Shown: positions 45,943-54,698, counted from the first letter of the stretch. The stretch is DNA of 64,000 nucleotides from Streptococcus parasanguinis (GCF_018499505.1 NZ_JAHDAC010000004.1:1-64000); one strand, 5' to 3'. Notes: a model not told the origin generated them from the sequence alone. A program made the numbers and translations.

Positions 45943-47964
45943 ATGACATATACGATTAGTCCAGAAAATAAACAACTAGAGTTAGATATTCAGCAAAAAA
46001 TTAATGAATGTTTAGATAACTTTGAGAGTTTTTGTTTTGATGCTGGTGCTGGTGCAGGGAAGACCTATGCACTTCAAAAATCAATTGAACATATTTTGAA
46101 GAGTGAGGGAGAAAATTTAAAGTTAAGAAATCAAAAAATCTTATGTATTACATATACTAATGCTGCAAAAGATGAGATTCTGGCTCGACTTGGAAAAAAT
46201 TCTTCGGTAATAGTTTCCACAATTCATGAATTTCTATGGGGATTTATTTCTATTCAGCAAGAGTTACTGACTATAGAACATAAGAATAAAATAATTGATG
46301 AACTCCATGCTATTGATTATAAAATAAATGAAAATTCTCTTTCTAGTAATGTGGTTTTGCCTGAGTTTCAAAATGTTGTTTGTAAGGATGATTTTATAAA
46401 AACTTTTTATAGTTATTACGGTATTCCTGCTAGAGATTTTAGAGATGCAATGAAAAATTATGATACTTACTTTGAAACTTATCTCAGTAATATTTCTAAT
46501 TTTAAAAATCTGGTTAAGGACATTAATAAAAAGAGTAGATTATCAAAAACATTGAAGGATATTGAGGATAAAGAATCTAAAAAAATTATTTATAATCCAG
46601 TTCAAAACCTTGATAAACTTGAAAATTATGTCATTAGTCATGACACATTATTACTTTACTGTAAAAATATAATTACCAATAAAGATATATTAAAGAGATT
46701 ATTTTCGGATAGGTATCCATATATTTTAATTGATGAGTACCAAGATACAGATGAAAAAGTTGTTGCTATTATTGATAGTATCAGGGAATATTCAAATTCT
46801 CGGAAAAAGTTAGCAGTAGGATTTTTTGGTGACTCCTTGCAAAATATTTATGGTTCAGGAGTGGGGATTCTTCCAAATAAACATGAATATAAAATCATTG
46901 AAAAAAAATTTAACCGACGTTCTTCTAAGCAGATTGTCGAGTTAATTGAAAAAATTAGAAATGACAATTTTGGTCAACAGTCTATATATAATGATTTTGA
47001 TAATGGTTCTTATAATTTTTATGTCGCTGGTGATGAGTTTAACTTAGATACTTTTTTACAGGAAAATCAACTAATTAATAATACTGCTTGCCTTCTTATG
47101 AAAAATGATGATATTTCCAAAGCAAGAGGATTTGATGAATTATTATCAGTACTGAAAAAGTTCCCCAGATTTAGTGGCAATAACTGGGATAATGTAAACA
47201 GTGAATTTCTACAGAAAAATCTACAACATATGGGGTGGTTCTTGAGAGAAATTCTAATTTTTATAGACTTTATTCAAAAATCAACAGATTGTAATTCAAC
47301 TGTTAAGGAAGTTATTCAATTTATAGCAACGTCTAAATCATCACTAACTTTTGCAGTGTTGAAACAGTTTATTGACAATTTGAGAGAGATTAATCCATCA
47401 ATACTTACAATCGATGAATGTCTTAGTAGAATCGTTAATATTCAAGAAAAAATATCAGGTAAAGAGATTTTAAGAAAAATATTTTCCATAGATGATACAG
47501 CAGACAACATTCTACTGAATATAAAGAATCGTGCTTATGATTATTTTTACTATTCTCAAGATTCGGAGGAATCAGAAAGAGAAACGGCAGTTGTTGATGA
47601 ATTTTTTAATCTAGATATTTCTCAATTTATCAAGTGGTATAATTATATTTTTGATAATTTGAAAAATGAAGGAATTGGCTATTACACATTGCATGGCTCA
47701 AAGGGGCTAGAATTTGAAAATGTAGTTGTTGTGCTACAAGATAAATTTGCAAAAAAAGAAAATTATTGTAAGTATTTTTTTGAAAAATATAATACTTCAA
47801 TTGATTCTGATTCACAATTTCAAGAAGTTCGCAATCTTTTATACGTTGCTTTTTCAAGAGCCAAGAAAAATCTTCATGTAATTTATAAAAATAATAATCC
47901 AGAACATTTATTAGAGAATATAAAGGATATTTTTCAAGAAATTCACAATTTAAATTCATATTAG
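45943..47964 (+). CDS. UvrD-like helicase, Gabija GajB-like
   Basis: A 673-aa superfamily 1 helicase. Motif I GAGAGKT (near residue 36), Ia ITYTNAAKDEI, II LIDEYQDTD (near 263), III GDSLQNIYG, V-like LHGSKGLEFENVVV (near 583) and VI YVAFSRAKK (near 634). It starts three bases after the nuclease gene, so both are made together. In Gabija, GajB binds GajA and hydrolyses nucleotides or senses DNA ends. It ends at the right end of element 1. Confidence 0.85.
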   Translation: MTYTISPENKQLELDIQQKINECLDNFESFCFDAGAGAGKTYALQKSIEHILKSEGENLKLRNQKILCITYTNAAKDEILARLGKNSSVIVSTIHEFLWGFISIQQELLTIEHKNKIIDELHAIDYKINENSLSSNVVLPEFQNVVCKDDFIKTFYSYYGIPARDFRDAMKNYDTYFETYLSNISNFKNLVKDINKKSRLSKTLKDIEDKESKKIIYNPVQNLDKLENYVISHDTLLLYCKNIITNKDILKRLFSDRYPYILIDEYQDTDEKVVAIIDSIREYSNSRKKLAVGFFGDSLQNIYGSGVGILPNKHEYKIIEKKFNRRSSKQIVELIEKIRNDNFGQQSIYNDFDNGSYNFYVAGDEFNLDTFLQENQLINNTACLLMKNDDISKARGFDELLSVLKKFPRFSGNNWDNVNSEFLQKNLQHMGWFLREILIFIDFIQKSTDCNSTVKEVIQFIATSKSSLTFAVLKQFIDNLREINPSILTIDECLSRIVNIQEKISGKEILRKIFSIDDTADNILLNIKNRAYDYFYYSQDSEESERETAVVDEFFNLDISQFIKWYNYIFDNLKNEGIGYYTLHGSKGLEFENVVVVLQDKFAKKENYCKYFFEKYNTSIDSDSQFQEVRNLLYVAFSRAKKNLHVIYKNNNPEHLLENIKDIFQEIHNLNSY

Positions 47965-48298
47965 ACCTATGTTTATGAAGTTTTGCTCTTTCATTTTTTA
48001 TGTAAGTAGAAAATTTAAGTTGGACTATACTTGTAAAGCAATTCTAGCTGATTCCTAGATACGATTATATCATCAAACTGATTTTGAAAAAATATAAATA
48101 CAAAATTTACAAAACAATAACAATTTAAATGGTGTGAACTTTTTGGTAAAATCTAGCTCAATTCGTGTATTTTTAGGGTAAAATTCACACCATTCAACTG
48201 AAATTGATTCAAATTAGATGAAATTCTGTTTTCTGTAAATGTGGGGAAATATTGATTTTAAACGGATATTGAAATCTATTCAAATAAAAATGTTTCCA
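47965..48298. other. Right end of element 1, non-coding
   Basis: No gene. It holds GGTGTGAA (48131-48138) and TTCACACC (48184-48191), which match the left-end repeats, and an AT-rich block (about 48195-48298) that resembles the block at 57845-57943 at the end of element 2. This points to common ancestry of the two right ends. Confidence 0.6.
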
Positions 48299-48371
48299 AC
48301 CAGGTCTTAAGAAAGCTCGTAAAGCTTCACAATTCTCAAAACGTTAATCAATACGATTATATCAACGTTTC
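48299..48371 (+). repeat. Junction att site between elements 1 and 2
   Basis: 48299-48347 repeats the rpsI tail, still coding the same 15 residues, and 48348-48371 repeats the 24-bp left-end sequence exactly. It therefore serves as attR of element 1 and attL of element 2. Confidence 0.88.
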
Positions 48372-48432
48372 AAAGCACTCAAGAGTTTACCTCATGGGTG
48401 CTTTTTTTATGTTTTTTGAAAAAGTTCACCTC

Positions 48433-48451
48433 AAAGTTTACCTTATTTTAA
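48433..48451 (+). repeat. 19-bp direct repeat at both ends of element 2, left copy
   Basis: AAAGTTTACCTTATTTTAA is identical to 57826-57844, and AATAAGGTAAA (57777-57787) is an inverted part-copy. These differ from the TTCACACC repeats of element 1 and are likely arm sites for this integrase. Confidence 0.6.
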
Positions 48452-48453
48452 CC

Positions 48454-49671
48454 TTATTGTTTTAGAGACTTTAAGGCAAATTCACCGACTGCCATAGGGA
48501 CTACATTAGAAGTATTGACATAAATCTGTGTTGTACCTGTGTCGCTATGTGTCAGAGCTTCGGAAATAGCTTCTAAGCTCATTCCTGCCTGTTTAGCAAG
48601 TGTTGCTCCCGTATGACGTAGTTTATGTGGTGTAGCGTGTGTAAGCTCTGGGTGTCGCTTTTTGATAGTTTTCATCTTATTATTAAGATAGTCAGCATGT
48701 AAAGGTTTATTGATATTCCCTCTGGTATCTATATAAGTGAAAATGAATTGTTCTGAATTGCTGATGATGCCAAACTTTGCAAGTTCATATTTTTGTTGTT
48801 TTTTCCATAAAGTCAGAAGTTGAAGCAAGTCACTAGAAATAGAAAAGATAGTTTTTTTATTTCCTTTGGTAGATTTTACTTGTCCGTATCTGTCTAAAGC
48901 CTGAATTAACTGAATCTGAGATTTTGAAAAGTCGATATGTTTCCACTGGAGAGCATATGTTTCTGATTTTCTATCTCCAAGGAAAAAGGTGAGATAAAAA
49001 AGGACGTAATCTTTGAGTGAGATTTTATCGTTCTCTAAATCTTCTTTAAAAGCTGAGAACCATTCTTGGAGTTGTTCATGAGTTAAATATAAATCTTCAT
49101 CACGTTTTGATTCTGCAAGTTGAATTTTTTTGACGGCCTTAATTCGTCTTAAAGTTTTTGCAACTCTATTTGCTTCAATATATTCAAGTTCTTCTGCCCA
49201 ATCAAAAATAGAAATAACGTAACTTCGTAAAGTTTTGAAGTTGGCATATTCGTTGGCTTTTGCCGTCATCAAATTTAGAATAACCTGTTTATTTTGGTTT
49301 AAAAATTGAATCGTATAGTTGCCAAGAAGTGGTAGTATATGCTTTTCAAAACATGTTTTGGTATTAGCAATTGTTGACCTGCTTGGTGGCTTCGAAGTAG
49401 ATGTAGTTTGTCCTGCTTTGTAGGATTCCCACCAAATATTATTATAGAAGTCCGAGAAAAGAATATCTTCTTTTCCTAGTCCCGAAAAGACGTTATCTTC
49501 AATTTGGTTTAGCTTCGTCAGTAGGTCTATCTCTGCTTGTCGTGCTTCCTTTCTTGTTTTAAATCTCTTATCATAATAGTTATTGTTAACGATACCAAGA
49601 GGCATTCGTGCTTCTAATGGTATATAGACTTTTAAGCGGTAAGTTCCGTTTTTTGTCTTACTGATAGTCAT
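48454..49671 (-). CDS. int: Tyrosine recombinase (integrase) of element 2
   Basis: A 405-aa integrase, clearly a close paralogue of the element 1 enzyme: shared KTKNGTYRL start, KHILPLLGNY, SIFDWAEELEYIE, LGDRKSE.YALQWKHID, ATPHKLRHTGATLAKQAG and the final tyrosine in YVNTSNVVPMAVGE. Divergence is greatest in the N-terminal arm-binding part, fitting the different end repeats. ATG 49671 follows AAAGGAG. Confidence 0.95.
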   Translation of the reverse strand: MTISKTKNGTYRLKVYIPLEARMPLGIVNNNYYDKRFKTRKEARQAEIDLLTKLNQIEDNVFSGLGKEDILFSDFYNNIWWESYKAGQTTSTSKPPSRSTIANTKTCFEKHILPLLGNYTIQFLNQNKQVILNLMTAKANEYANFKTLRSYVISIFDWAEELEYIEANRVAKTLRRIKAVKKIQLAESKRDEDLYLTHEQLQEWFSAFKEDLENDKISLKDYVLFYLTFFLGDRKSETYALQWKHIDFSKSQIQLIQALDRYGQVKSTKGNKKTIFSISSDLLQLLTLWKKQQKYELAKFGIISNSEQFIFTYIDTRGNINKPLHADYLNNKMKTIKKRHPELTHATPHKLRHTGATLAKQAGMSLEAISEALTHSDTGTTQIYVNTSNVVPMAVGEFALKSLKQ

Positions 49672-49736
49672 GATATTCTCCTTTATATCGAACCAGAAAA
49701 TATCATGACCATTATAAAATAAAAATCTTGATTTTT

Positions 49737-50000
49737 CTAGTTGTTACTGTTTAGCCAGCGGTCAATAGCGTCTTTGTGGAATCGAATTGTTTTTCCAATT
49801 TTGATTGATGGAAGCCCCCTTTGAATCCATGAATCAAGAGTATTGTTGGAAATTCCTAAATAGTCGCAAGTCTGTTGTTTGTTCAAATAGGGACAACTTA
49901 AAGTATTTTTTTCTATTTGCTGTTCAATTTCTTTTTGGATAAGGTTTGATAGCAATAGTTGAATCTGATGAATCTGTTCATCAGGAAGAATCACTTGCAT
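49737..50000 (-). CDS. xis: Excisionase-like DNA-binding protein of element 2
   Basis: An 87-aa winged-helix protein (LNKQQTCDYLGISNNTLDSW, then GKTIRFHKDAIDRWLNSNN), counterpart of the element 1 protein. Start ATG 50000 has AAGGAGG upstream and lies ten bases inside the rep gene, so translation is coupled to Rep. Expected role: directionality factor. Confidence 0.85.
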   Translation of the reverse strand: MQVILPDEQIHQIQLLLSNLIQKEIEQQIEKNTLSCPYLNKQQTCDYLGISNNTLDSWIQRGLPSIKIGKTIRFHKDAIDRWLNSNN

Positions 50001-50590
50001 TTATTATCCTCCTTCTTATCTTGGTTCCTCATTGGATTGCATCGACGTGAATCCAAATACTTAGCAAAAAAGTAGGTACGCTCAATGATAAGTCCAAGAA
50101 GTGGTGTGTGATTAGCTCGTGCATACCAGACGAGTTCTTCAAACTCTGTGAAGTCATTCTGCTCAATAATATCCACAACTTCATGCATGAAATCATCTGA
50201 GTTATTTTCTACAAGAAATTTATCAAGATTAAAACCACATCCAACTTCAATATCATCTATATCATATTGAGTTTTCTCCTTATTTTCGGCATGAATGAAG
50301 TAGTCAAAAAGTCCTTTGGGTGATTGTACGATTTCTACATGAGCAGGGCCATTCAACTTGTCCTTGATTAGCTCAGAAACTTGTTTATAACTTTTGAGAG
50401 AATCAAAGAAGAAAGCTCCGTGTTTGTGAGATTTTTTCAGTTCCCCAGTTTGTCGATTAATATCCTTATCGTGCCAAGGACTCAGGACGAAGGGGATGTG
50501 TAGTTCTTCAAGAACTTCAAGGTAGTCAGCAGGGGCACTTTCTTTGTAAAAAAGGAATGTCCACTTGCTAGAGCGTTGTTCTTTTGTCAT
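49991..50590 (-). CDS. Rolling-circle Rep_2 (pMV158 RepB-like) initiator or relaxase
   Basis: A 199-aa HUH-type protein. Motifs in order: FVLSPWHDKD (residues 35-43), metal-binding HKH (55-57) in KKSHKHGAFFF, and the probable catalytic Tyr97 in LFDYFIHAENKEKTQYD, matching the layout of pMV158 RepB. It should nick one strand at the site just upstream (50629-50641) to start rolling-circle replication of the excised circle and perhaps transfer. ATG 50590 follows AAAGG. Confidence 0.88.
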   Translation of the reverse strand: MTKEQRSSKWTFLFYKESAPADYLEVLEELHIPFVLSPWHDKDINRQTGELKKSHKHGAFFFDSLKSYKQVSELIKDKLNGPAHVEIVQSPKGLFDYFIHAENKEKTQYDIDDIEVGCGFNLDKFLVENNSDDFMHEVVDIIEQNDFTEFEELVWYARANHTPLLGLIIERTYFFAKYLDSRRCNPMRNQDKKEDNKCK

Positions 50591-50621
50591 TTTGATACGC
50601 CTTTCTGATTACTGATTATAG

Positions 50622-50653
50622 GATAATTGGGGGTCGTAGTAACCCCAATTATC
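50622..50653 (-). other. Rolling-circle origin / candidate oriT with pMV158-type nick site
   Basis: An 11-bp perfect stem (GATAATTGGGG 50622-50632 with CCCCAATTATC 50643-50653) presents, on the minus strand, TACTACG/ACCCCC (50641-50629). This is the nick sequence known for pMV158-family RepB proteins. It lies 32-63 bp upstream of the rep start, the expected place for a double-strand origin. Confidence 0.8.
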
Positions 50654-50667
50654 TTGGAAAATGCTAG

Positions 50668-50710
50668 AAGGGGCTATCTGGCTACTGCTTAACGCAAGCC
50701 ATAGCCCCTT
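50668..50710. terminator. Hairpin between rep and the membrane-protein gene
   Basis: AAGGGGCTAT (50668-50677) pairs with ATAGCCCCTT (50701-50710), T's on the plus side. It may end the membrane-protein transcript or be part of the replication origin. Confidence 0.5.
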
Positions 50711-50711
50711 T

Positions 50712-51323
50712 TTATCGTTTTTTACCAACTAACCATAGCTTATTATGAATCCGATTAGGTGCTGAAAAGTAGTAGTCAGGATGTTGACTCGAAACCTCTT
50801 CTTTCAGTTGAGAGGTCATGTCAGCCAAAATTTTTTGCCCCTGCTGGTCTCTAGGGACTTTGACAAAAACCGTCACATCATCTTTTCGTATGTCTACGAC
50901 ACTCTTATGTGCACAGTGATTAAAACTACTATTTATGGGATTAAAGGTAGTTATATTCTGATTGTCAATCGTTGTTATTTTTTCTGATTTCTCACGTTGC
51001 GTTAAAAACTGACGAAGTTTGAATGTAAAGTATACGGACTTAAAATAGTTGAATAGACTATCAAATCGAAATCGATTCAGAATTTCAAACATTACAGAAA
51101 CAAATAGTGTAAGTAGAAGGAAGGACATTGCTGTATAAGAATATTTGCTTCCTAAATCTAAATAGCCATTGAACTGGGAGAGGTCAAAAAAACTCAGAGG
51201 ATTTAGTTTAAACTGATTTGATAGAAAATCCAGAGACCATCCTATAAATCCTGCTAGAAATGAAACTAGAATTAGATTGATATTGATGTTGAATGTCCTC
51301 ATGAAGTAAGATTTTTTCACCAT
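50712..51323 (-). CDS. Two-helix membrane protein of the mobilisation module
   Basis: A 203-aa protein with two hydrophobic segments near the N-terminus (NLILVSFLAGFIGWSL and YTAMSFLLLTLFVSVMF) and a soluble C-terminal domain. ATG 51323 overlaps the stop of the FtsK-like gene (TAATG) and has AAAGGAA upstream; the longer in-frame start at 51359 lies within that gene. Family unknown. Coupling suggests it works with the coupling ATPase at the membrane. Confidence 0.65.
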   Translation of the reverse strand: MVKKSYFMRTFNININLILVSFLAGFIGWSLDFLSNQFKLNPLSFFDLSQFNGYLDLGSKYSYTAMSFLLLTLFVSVMFEILNRFRFDSLFNYFKSVYFTFKLRQFLTQREKSEKITTIDNQNITTFNPINSSFNHCAHKSVVDIRKDDVTVFVKVPRDQQGQKILADMTSQLKEEVSSQHPDYYFSAPNRIHNKLWLVGKKR

Positions 51324-52408
51324 TAAAGAATTCCTTTCTTTGTGTAATACGTTGGACATAGTAGCGGAAGTACCTGATAAGGATGTTCGTTATCAATTAC
51401 TTGAATCAGACCTGTTCCATGCCCGATAGGGATAACAATACCTTCTGGGTCGAGGTCAGGGAATAGAAATTGTGTCGTCTTCTTGTTAATGTTGCCAATC
51501 TGGATGAGGACATTAAGTTGTTCACGAACAGAAATGGGAATCGTAGTGTGATCGAATCTTTGTGAAACAAGTAACAAGTGAAGTTTTGTAGCACGTCCGA
51601 GAAGTGCGATAGAAGATAAGAGTGAGAAAAACGATTCTTTAATCGTCTTATTGACTCCCTCAGATAATGCAAGAACTTCATCAATCACAATTGTCATATG
51701 GCTGAACTCATGACGTGGATTCTCGTATAGGATTGATTGACGTTTGTGAATCAGTTCTAGACATTGACTTAATTTCTCATTGATTTCTGATACAAAGTCG
51801 GACTTAGAGCGATTTTCAACGGGGTGAAGCACTGCAATTTGATGTTCACGAGCCCAACGACTAGGTGTGTCAAATTTTGGGTCTACTATAATTAAATCAG
51901 ATTGATGCTTGAGTACACTCAGTAAATAGGTGAGAGCATAGGATTTACCCGAACCACTATTTCCACAGATTGCCATGTGATTGACCTTATCAAGATTGAG
52001 AGTGAAATTTTCCATAATTGGAATTTGATTTTTTGGTAAACTTGTTGTGTATCTATCAAGGTCAGGAATGACTAATCGTTTTGAAATTCCCACCCTCCAC
52101 GGAAAGAAAAGTCCTCGCTGAATATGGATATCATCCGTTTTTAGAGGGACGAAGTATGTGGCATTTTGCTTCAATAATGTGTAATGTGGATATAGGGTTG
52201 CGTTAGCAATCAAGAAGATTTTATTATAGAGCTCATCATCTAAAATATAGGCACAGGGAAGCCGTGGGATGAAAATGAAACCGTTTTCTTGAATAACGAT
52301 GTTAAAACTGTTTGTATAACTCGTTTCGCCTTGCATCAAGGCTCCAAGAGCCATATTAAGGCTCTGGAGCAAGTATGAATGCAAGACGGTATCTGTTTTA
52401 GATACCAT
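51323..52408 (-). CDS. FtsK/SpoIIIE-like (TcpA-type) coupling ATPase
   Basis: A 361-aa DNA-pumping ATPase with Walker A GNSGSGKS (residues 149-156), IIVDPKFD, Walker B IVIDEVLAL (near 240) and LLVSQRFDHTTIP. Such proteins in Tn916-like and mobilisable elements bring the nicked DNA-relaxase complex to the conjugation pore. It has no clear N-terminal transmembrane segment of its own, which may explain the coupled membrane protein downstream. The start overlaps the preceding stop by one base. Confidence 0.85.
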   Translation of the reverse strand: MVSKTDTVLHSYLLQSLNMALGALMQGETSYTNSFNIVIQENGFIFIPRLPCAYILDDELYNKIFLIANATLYPHYTLLKQNATYFVPLKTDDIHIQRGLFFPWRVGISKRLVIPDLDRYTTSLPKNQIPIMENFTLNLDKVNHMAICGNSGSGKSYALTYLLSVLKHQSDLIIVDPKFDTPSRWAREHQIAVLHPVENRSKSDFVSEINEKLSQCLELIHKRQSILYENPRHEFSHMTIVIDEVLALSEGVNKTIKESFFSLLSSIALLGRATKLHLLLVSQRFDHTTIPISVREQLNVLIQIGNINKKTTQFLFPDLDPEGIVIPIGHGTGLIQVIDNEHPYQVLPLLCPTYYTKKGIL

Positions 52409-52722
52409 TATTTGACCTCCTTAACATTGTCAGCTTTGAAGTAGACGTTAAAGCCAACTTCGCAGGCTTGAAGATTATCAAACCGTACCAATGACATATA
52501 AGATGGTAGCTCCACTTCAGTTTCGAATTTGACAGTGAAGGGCGGGAGTCCTTTTTGTGAGAACCAAGCTTTATAAGAGATAATTTCCCCTGTTGGTTGA
52601 CCGTCTTCAAATTTAATTTGTGCTTCTAGTTCGGTGCTTAAGCTGAGAATTCCCTGCTTGTTGTCAATATATTCATTAGCAGTATTAGCTGAGTAGCCAC
52701 CTTTGCGATTGCGTGTTTTCAT
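52408..52722 (-). CDS. Hypothetical protein of the mobilisation module
   Basis: A 104-aa soluble protein (start MKTRNRKGGYSANTANEYID) rich in beta-prone segments, ending FNVYFKADNVKEVK. I do not recognise it. Its stop overlaps the FtsK-like start (TAATG), so it is the first gene of a coupled four-gene run towards rep. A relaxosome accessory role is possible. Confidence 0.55.
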   Translation of the reverse strand: MKTRNRKGGYSANTANEYIDNKQGILSLSTELEAQIKFEDGQPTGEIISYKAWFSQKGLPPFTVKFETEVELPSYMSLVRFDNLQACEVGFNVYFKADNVKEVK

Positions 52723-52821
52723 TAGATTTACCTCGTGTTTGATTATTTGTCTTAGCTAAGAACAATCTTAGTTTAACGTAATTTCATGAAGCAGACTGTC
52801 AATTTTTATGACAGTCTATCT

Positions 52822-53358
52822 TTAAAATTGTGATATGAGGCAAGCAAATTCAGATAACCAATCAGTTAATTTTTCAGCAATTTGATAGGATGTCTCTTCT
52901 TCTGGAAACTCAGAGATAAAATTTAATAGAGAAGTAATAAGAGTTTCTTGATAATAGTCAGTAAAGTCGGATACTTGCTCGTTTGACGAAATGGAATAAT
53001 TTCTAAGTTTTTGTTTTAAAATTTTTTTGAGTAAACTATTATCAAAAATGGGGTCTGTTAAAATTGCAATTATCAAGTTTTGAAAAAGTTGGAGCATAAA
53101 CTCTTTGTTTGGAAAGAATAGTTTTCTTGGTGTTGGGTAATTGAGGCTAGTTTGAAAAGCTAGTGAAGCATTAAAACTAAGATTCCTTTTCCCTTTGATA
53201 ATTTGCCCAACAGTTGTTTCTGATAGAAGTTCAAATTCTCCCTCAGGTGTTTCAAAACCAATTTGATTTTGTAAGATTTGTAATTCTTTAAGACGCTTGT
53301 GTATTGATTCTCCGAGTAGTTTACAATATAATTTCGTCATAATCTTCTTATAAGTCAT
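52822..53358 (-). CDS. XRE-like small DNA-binding protein, probable element regulator
   Basis: A 178-aa protein with a weak helix-turn-helix pattern near residues 17-62 (IHKRLKELQILQNQIG, then LSETTVGQIIKGKRNLSFNA) and a helical C-terminal part. ATG 53358 follows AAGGAAG. It is the first gene of the leftward module, divergent from another repressor-like gene; the pair may form the switch controlling excision and mobilisation. Confidence 0.55.
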   Translation of the reverse strand: MTYKKIMTKLYCKLLGESIHKRLKELQILQNQIGFETPEGEFELLSETTVGQIIKGKRNLSFNASLAFQTSLNYPTPRKLFFPNKEFMLQLFQNLIIAILTDPIFDNSLLKKILKQKLRNYSISSNEQVSDFTDYYQETLITSLLNFISEFPEEETSYQIAEKLTDWLSEFACLISQF

Positions 53359-53677
53359 TTTCTTCCTTATCGTCCTTGGACGGAAAGAAACTTAATAGAG
53401 TTTAACCGAATAGTACAAAAAAGCACACCAAATAAACGGCGAAACTTCACAAAATATAGATAACTAATATGACTGTCTATATTTTGAGTTTCAATCCGTC
53501 AATTTGATGGCCATCAAAAAGAACTATTTAATTATTTATCAAGATTTTTCTTGATAATTCTATTTTATCTGAAAAAAATAATTTATTTTTCTACCAATAA
53601 GATTATTAAATCAATGATCAGGAAGTTTTGTAGCTTTTTAAAAAAGGAAACTTCCTAAAAAATGATATAATTAAATT
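53359..53677. promoter_or_regulatory. Divergent control region of element 2
   Basis: No gene. It has three inverted repeats: AAAATATAGA/TCTATATTTT (53451-53485), TATCAAGA/TCTTGATA (53537-53556) and AGGAAGTTT/AAACTTCCT (53631-53656). The last covers the expected -35 region of TGATATAAT (53663-53671), whose box ends six bases before the ATG at 53678. Confidence 0.6.
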
Positions 53678-54427
53678 ATGGAAAGTAAAAATTTTGATTA
53701 TAAGAAGTTAAATACCATTTTACAAAATAAGAATATCTCAGTTGAGCAACTTGCCAAAATGACAGGAAAAACGACCAGAGCAGTTCGTCCATGGTTAAAT
53801 GGAACCAGTACACCACATAAAAGTACCTTAAAAAAAATAATTGAAGTTCTACATATCTCTGAAGAGAGTATTTCAAAGACAGGTGTATCAATAAGAAATA
53901 AAGAGTACGAAGTGATAACAGAAACACTAGATTTTCTTTTTGACTACTACCTACCGTTATTTGCATACTATACTCGAAGTAATGAAGGATATCAGTTAAA
54001 TAAAAATATAGACAAACTCAATAAATTAAATTCAATACATAGCGATTCTATTAGATATAGATCTAATAAAGAATTATACAAAAACAAGACATCATTAGAT
54101 CGCTCTCTAGATAGCATTATTAGTGAGATAAAAGAGTATGTTCAGAAAAATGATTTCCCCTTGGAGGAGATGAAAGAGATTTCAAAGAATATGATCTATG
54201 AGATAGCAAAATCTAGTATACGTAAAGAATATAGCAATCTTGATAAATATGAACTTTACCGCTCTACTTGCCTTGAAAGCATAACGACAATACGTTATAT
54301 TAAAAACAATAAAACATTAACTATTGATATAAATTATCCTGAGTTAAGTAATATCAATTCTTACGATAGTTTAGCACGCAAAATATTTGATTCCTGTCCA
54401 CGTCATATGGGGGGGACAGATATTTAA
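53678..54427 (+). CDS. HTH repressor-like protein of element 2
   Basis: A 249-aa protein with an N-terminal XRE-type helix-turn-helix (VEQLAKMTGKTTRAVRPWLNG, about residues 22-42) and a long charged helical C-terminal region without a known domain. The ATG lies six bases after a TATAAT box with no binding site, suggesting a leaderless mRNA as for some phage repressors. It is divergent from the mobilisation operon and is the best candidate for its repressor. Confidence 0.65.
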   Translation: MESKNFDYKKLNTILQNKNISVEQLAKMTGKTTRAVRPWLNGTSTPHKSTLKKIIEVLHISEESISKTGVSIRNKEYEVITETLDFLFDYYLPLFAYYTRSNEGYQLNKNIDKLNKLNSIHSDSIRYRSNKELYKNKTSLDRSLDSIISEIKEYVQKNDFPLEEMKEISKNMIYEIAKSSIRKEYSNLDKYELYRSTCLESITTIRYIKNNKTLTIDINYPELSNINSYDSLARKIFDSCPRHMGGTDI

Positions 54428-54483
54428 ATTTAATAAATAAAATATTATGTTTATCAAATGGCGTGATTTAAATGTTAAAAAAA

Positions 54484-54497
54484 GACCTCTTGAGGTC
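54484..54497 (-). terminator. Terminator right of the repressor gene
   Basis: Palindrome GACCTC-TT-wise GAGGTC followed on the minus strand by a T run. A second inverted repeat, AACTCTTA/TAAGAGTT (54564-54607), follows. The two separate the repressor gene from the minus-strand gene to its right. Confidence 0.5.
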
Positions 54498-54698
54498 TCA
54501 GACTGAAGAAAAGTCCATTTTAGACAATTTTCTCCGGTCTTTTTCTTTTATTAGAGAAATTAAAAAACTCTTAAGAACAGCGTAATATCAACATTCCTAA
54601 GAGTTTTCACTATATGTTAACCAACCTACAAAATGATAATTTTTCTATTGCTGGTAGGGTTTGTATACGTTATGAAAGATCTCATAAGGTTTTTTTGT

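Larger units (their letters stand above)
39526..48347. mobile_element. Integrative element 1 (about 8.8 kb): PezAT and Gabija-like cargo
   Basis: Bounded by rpsI-tail repeats at 39477-39525 and 48299-48347. Left end holds a tyrosine integrase and an excisionase-like gene on the minus strand, then a small basic protein, the PezAT toxin-antitoxin pair and a Gabija-like defence pair. No relaxase, coupling protein, replication initiator or origin was found, so it can probably excise but needs help to transfer. Base composition is markedly more AT-rich than the core, especially over the defence genes. Confidence 0.85.

Noticed and set aside
43687-47964. Pair considered as a PARIS or AddAB-like repair system
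   Set aside because: PARIS has no UvrD-like helicase, and AddB-type nuclease motifs are absent; OLD/TOPRIM plus UvrD-like helicase fits Gabija best.
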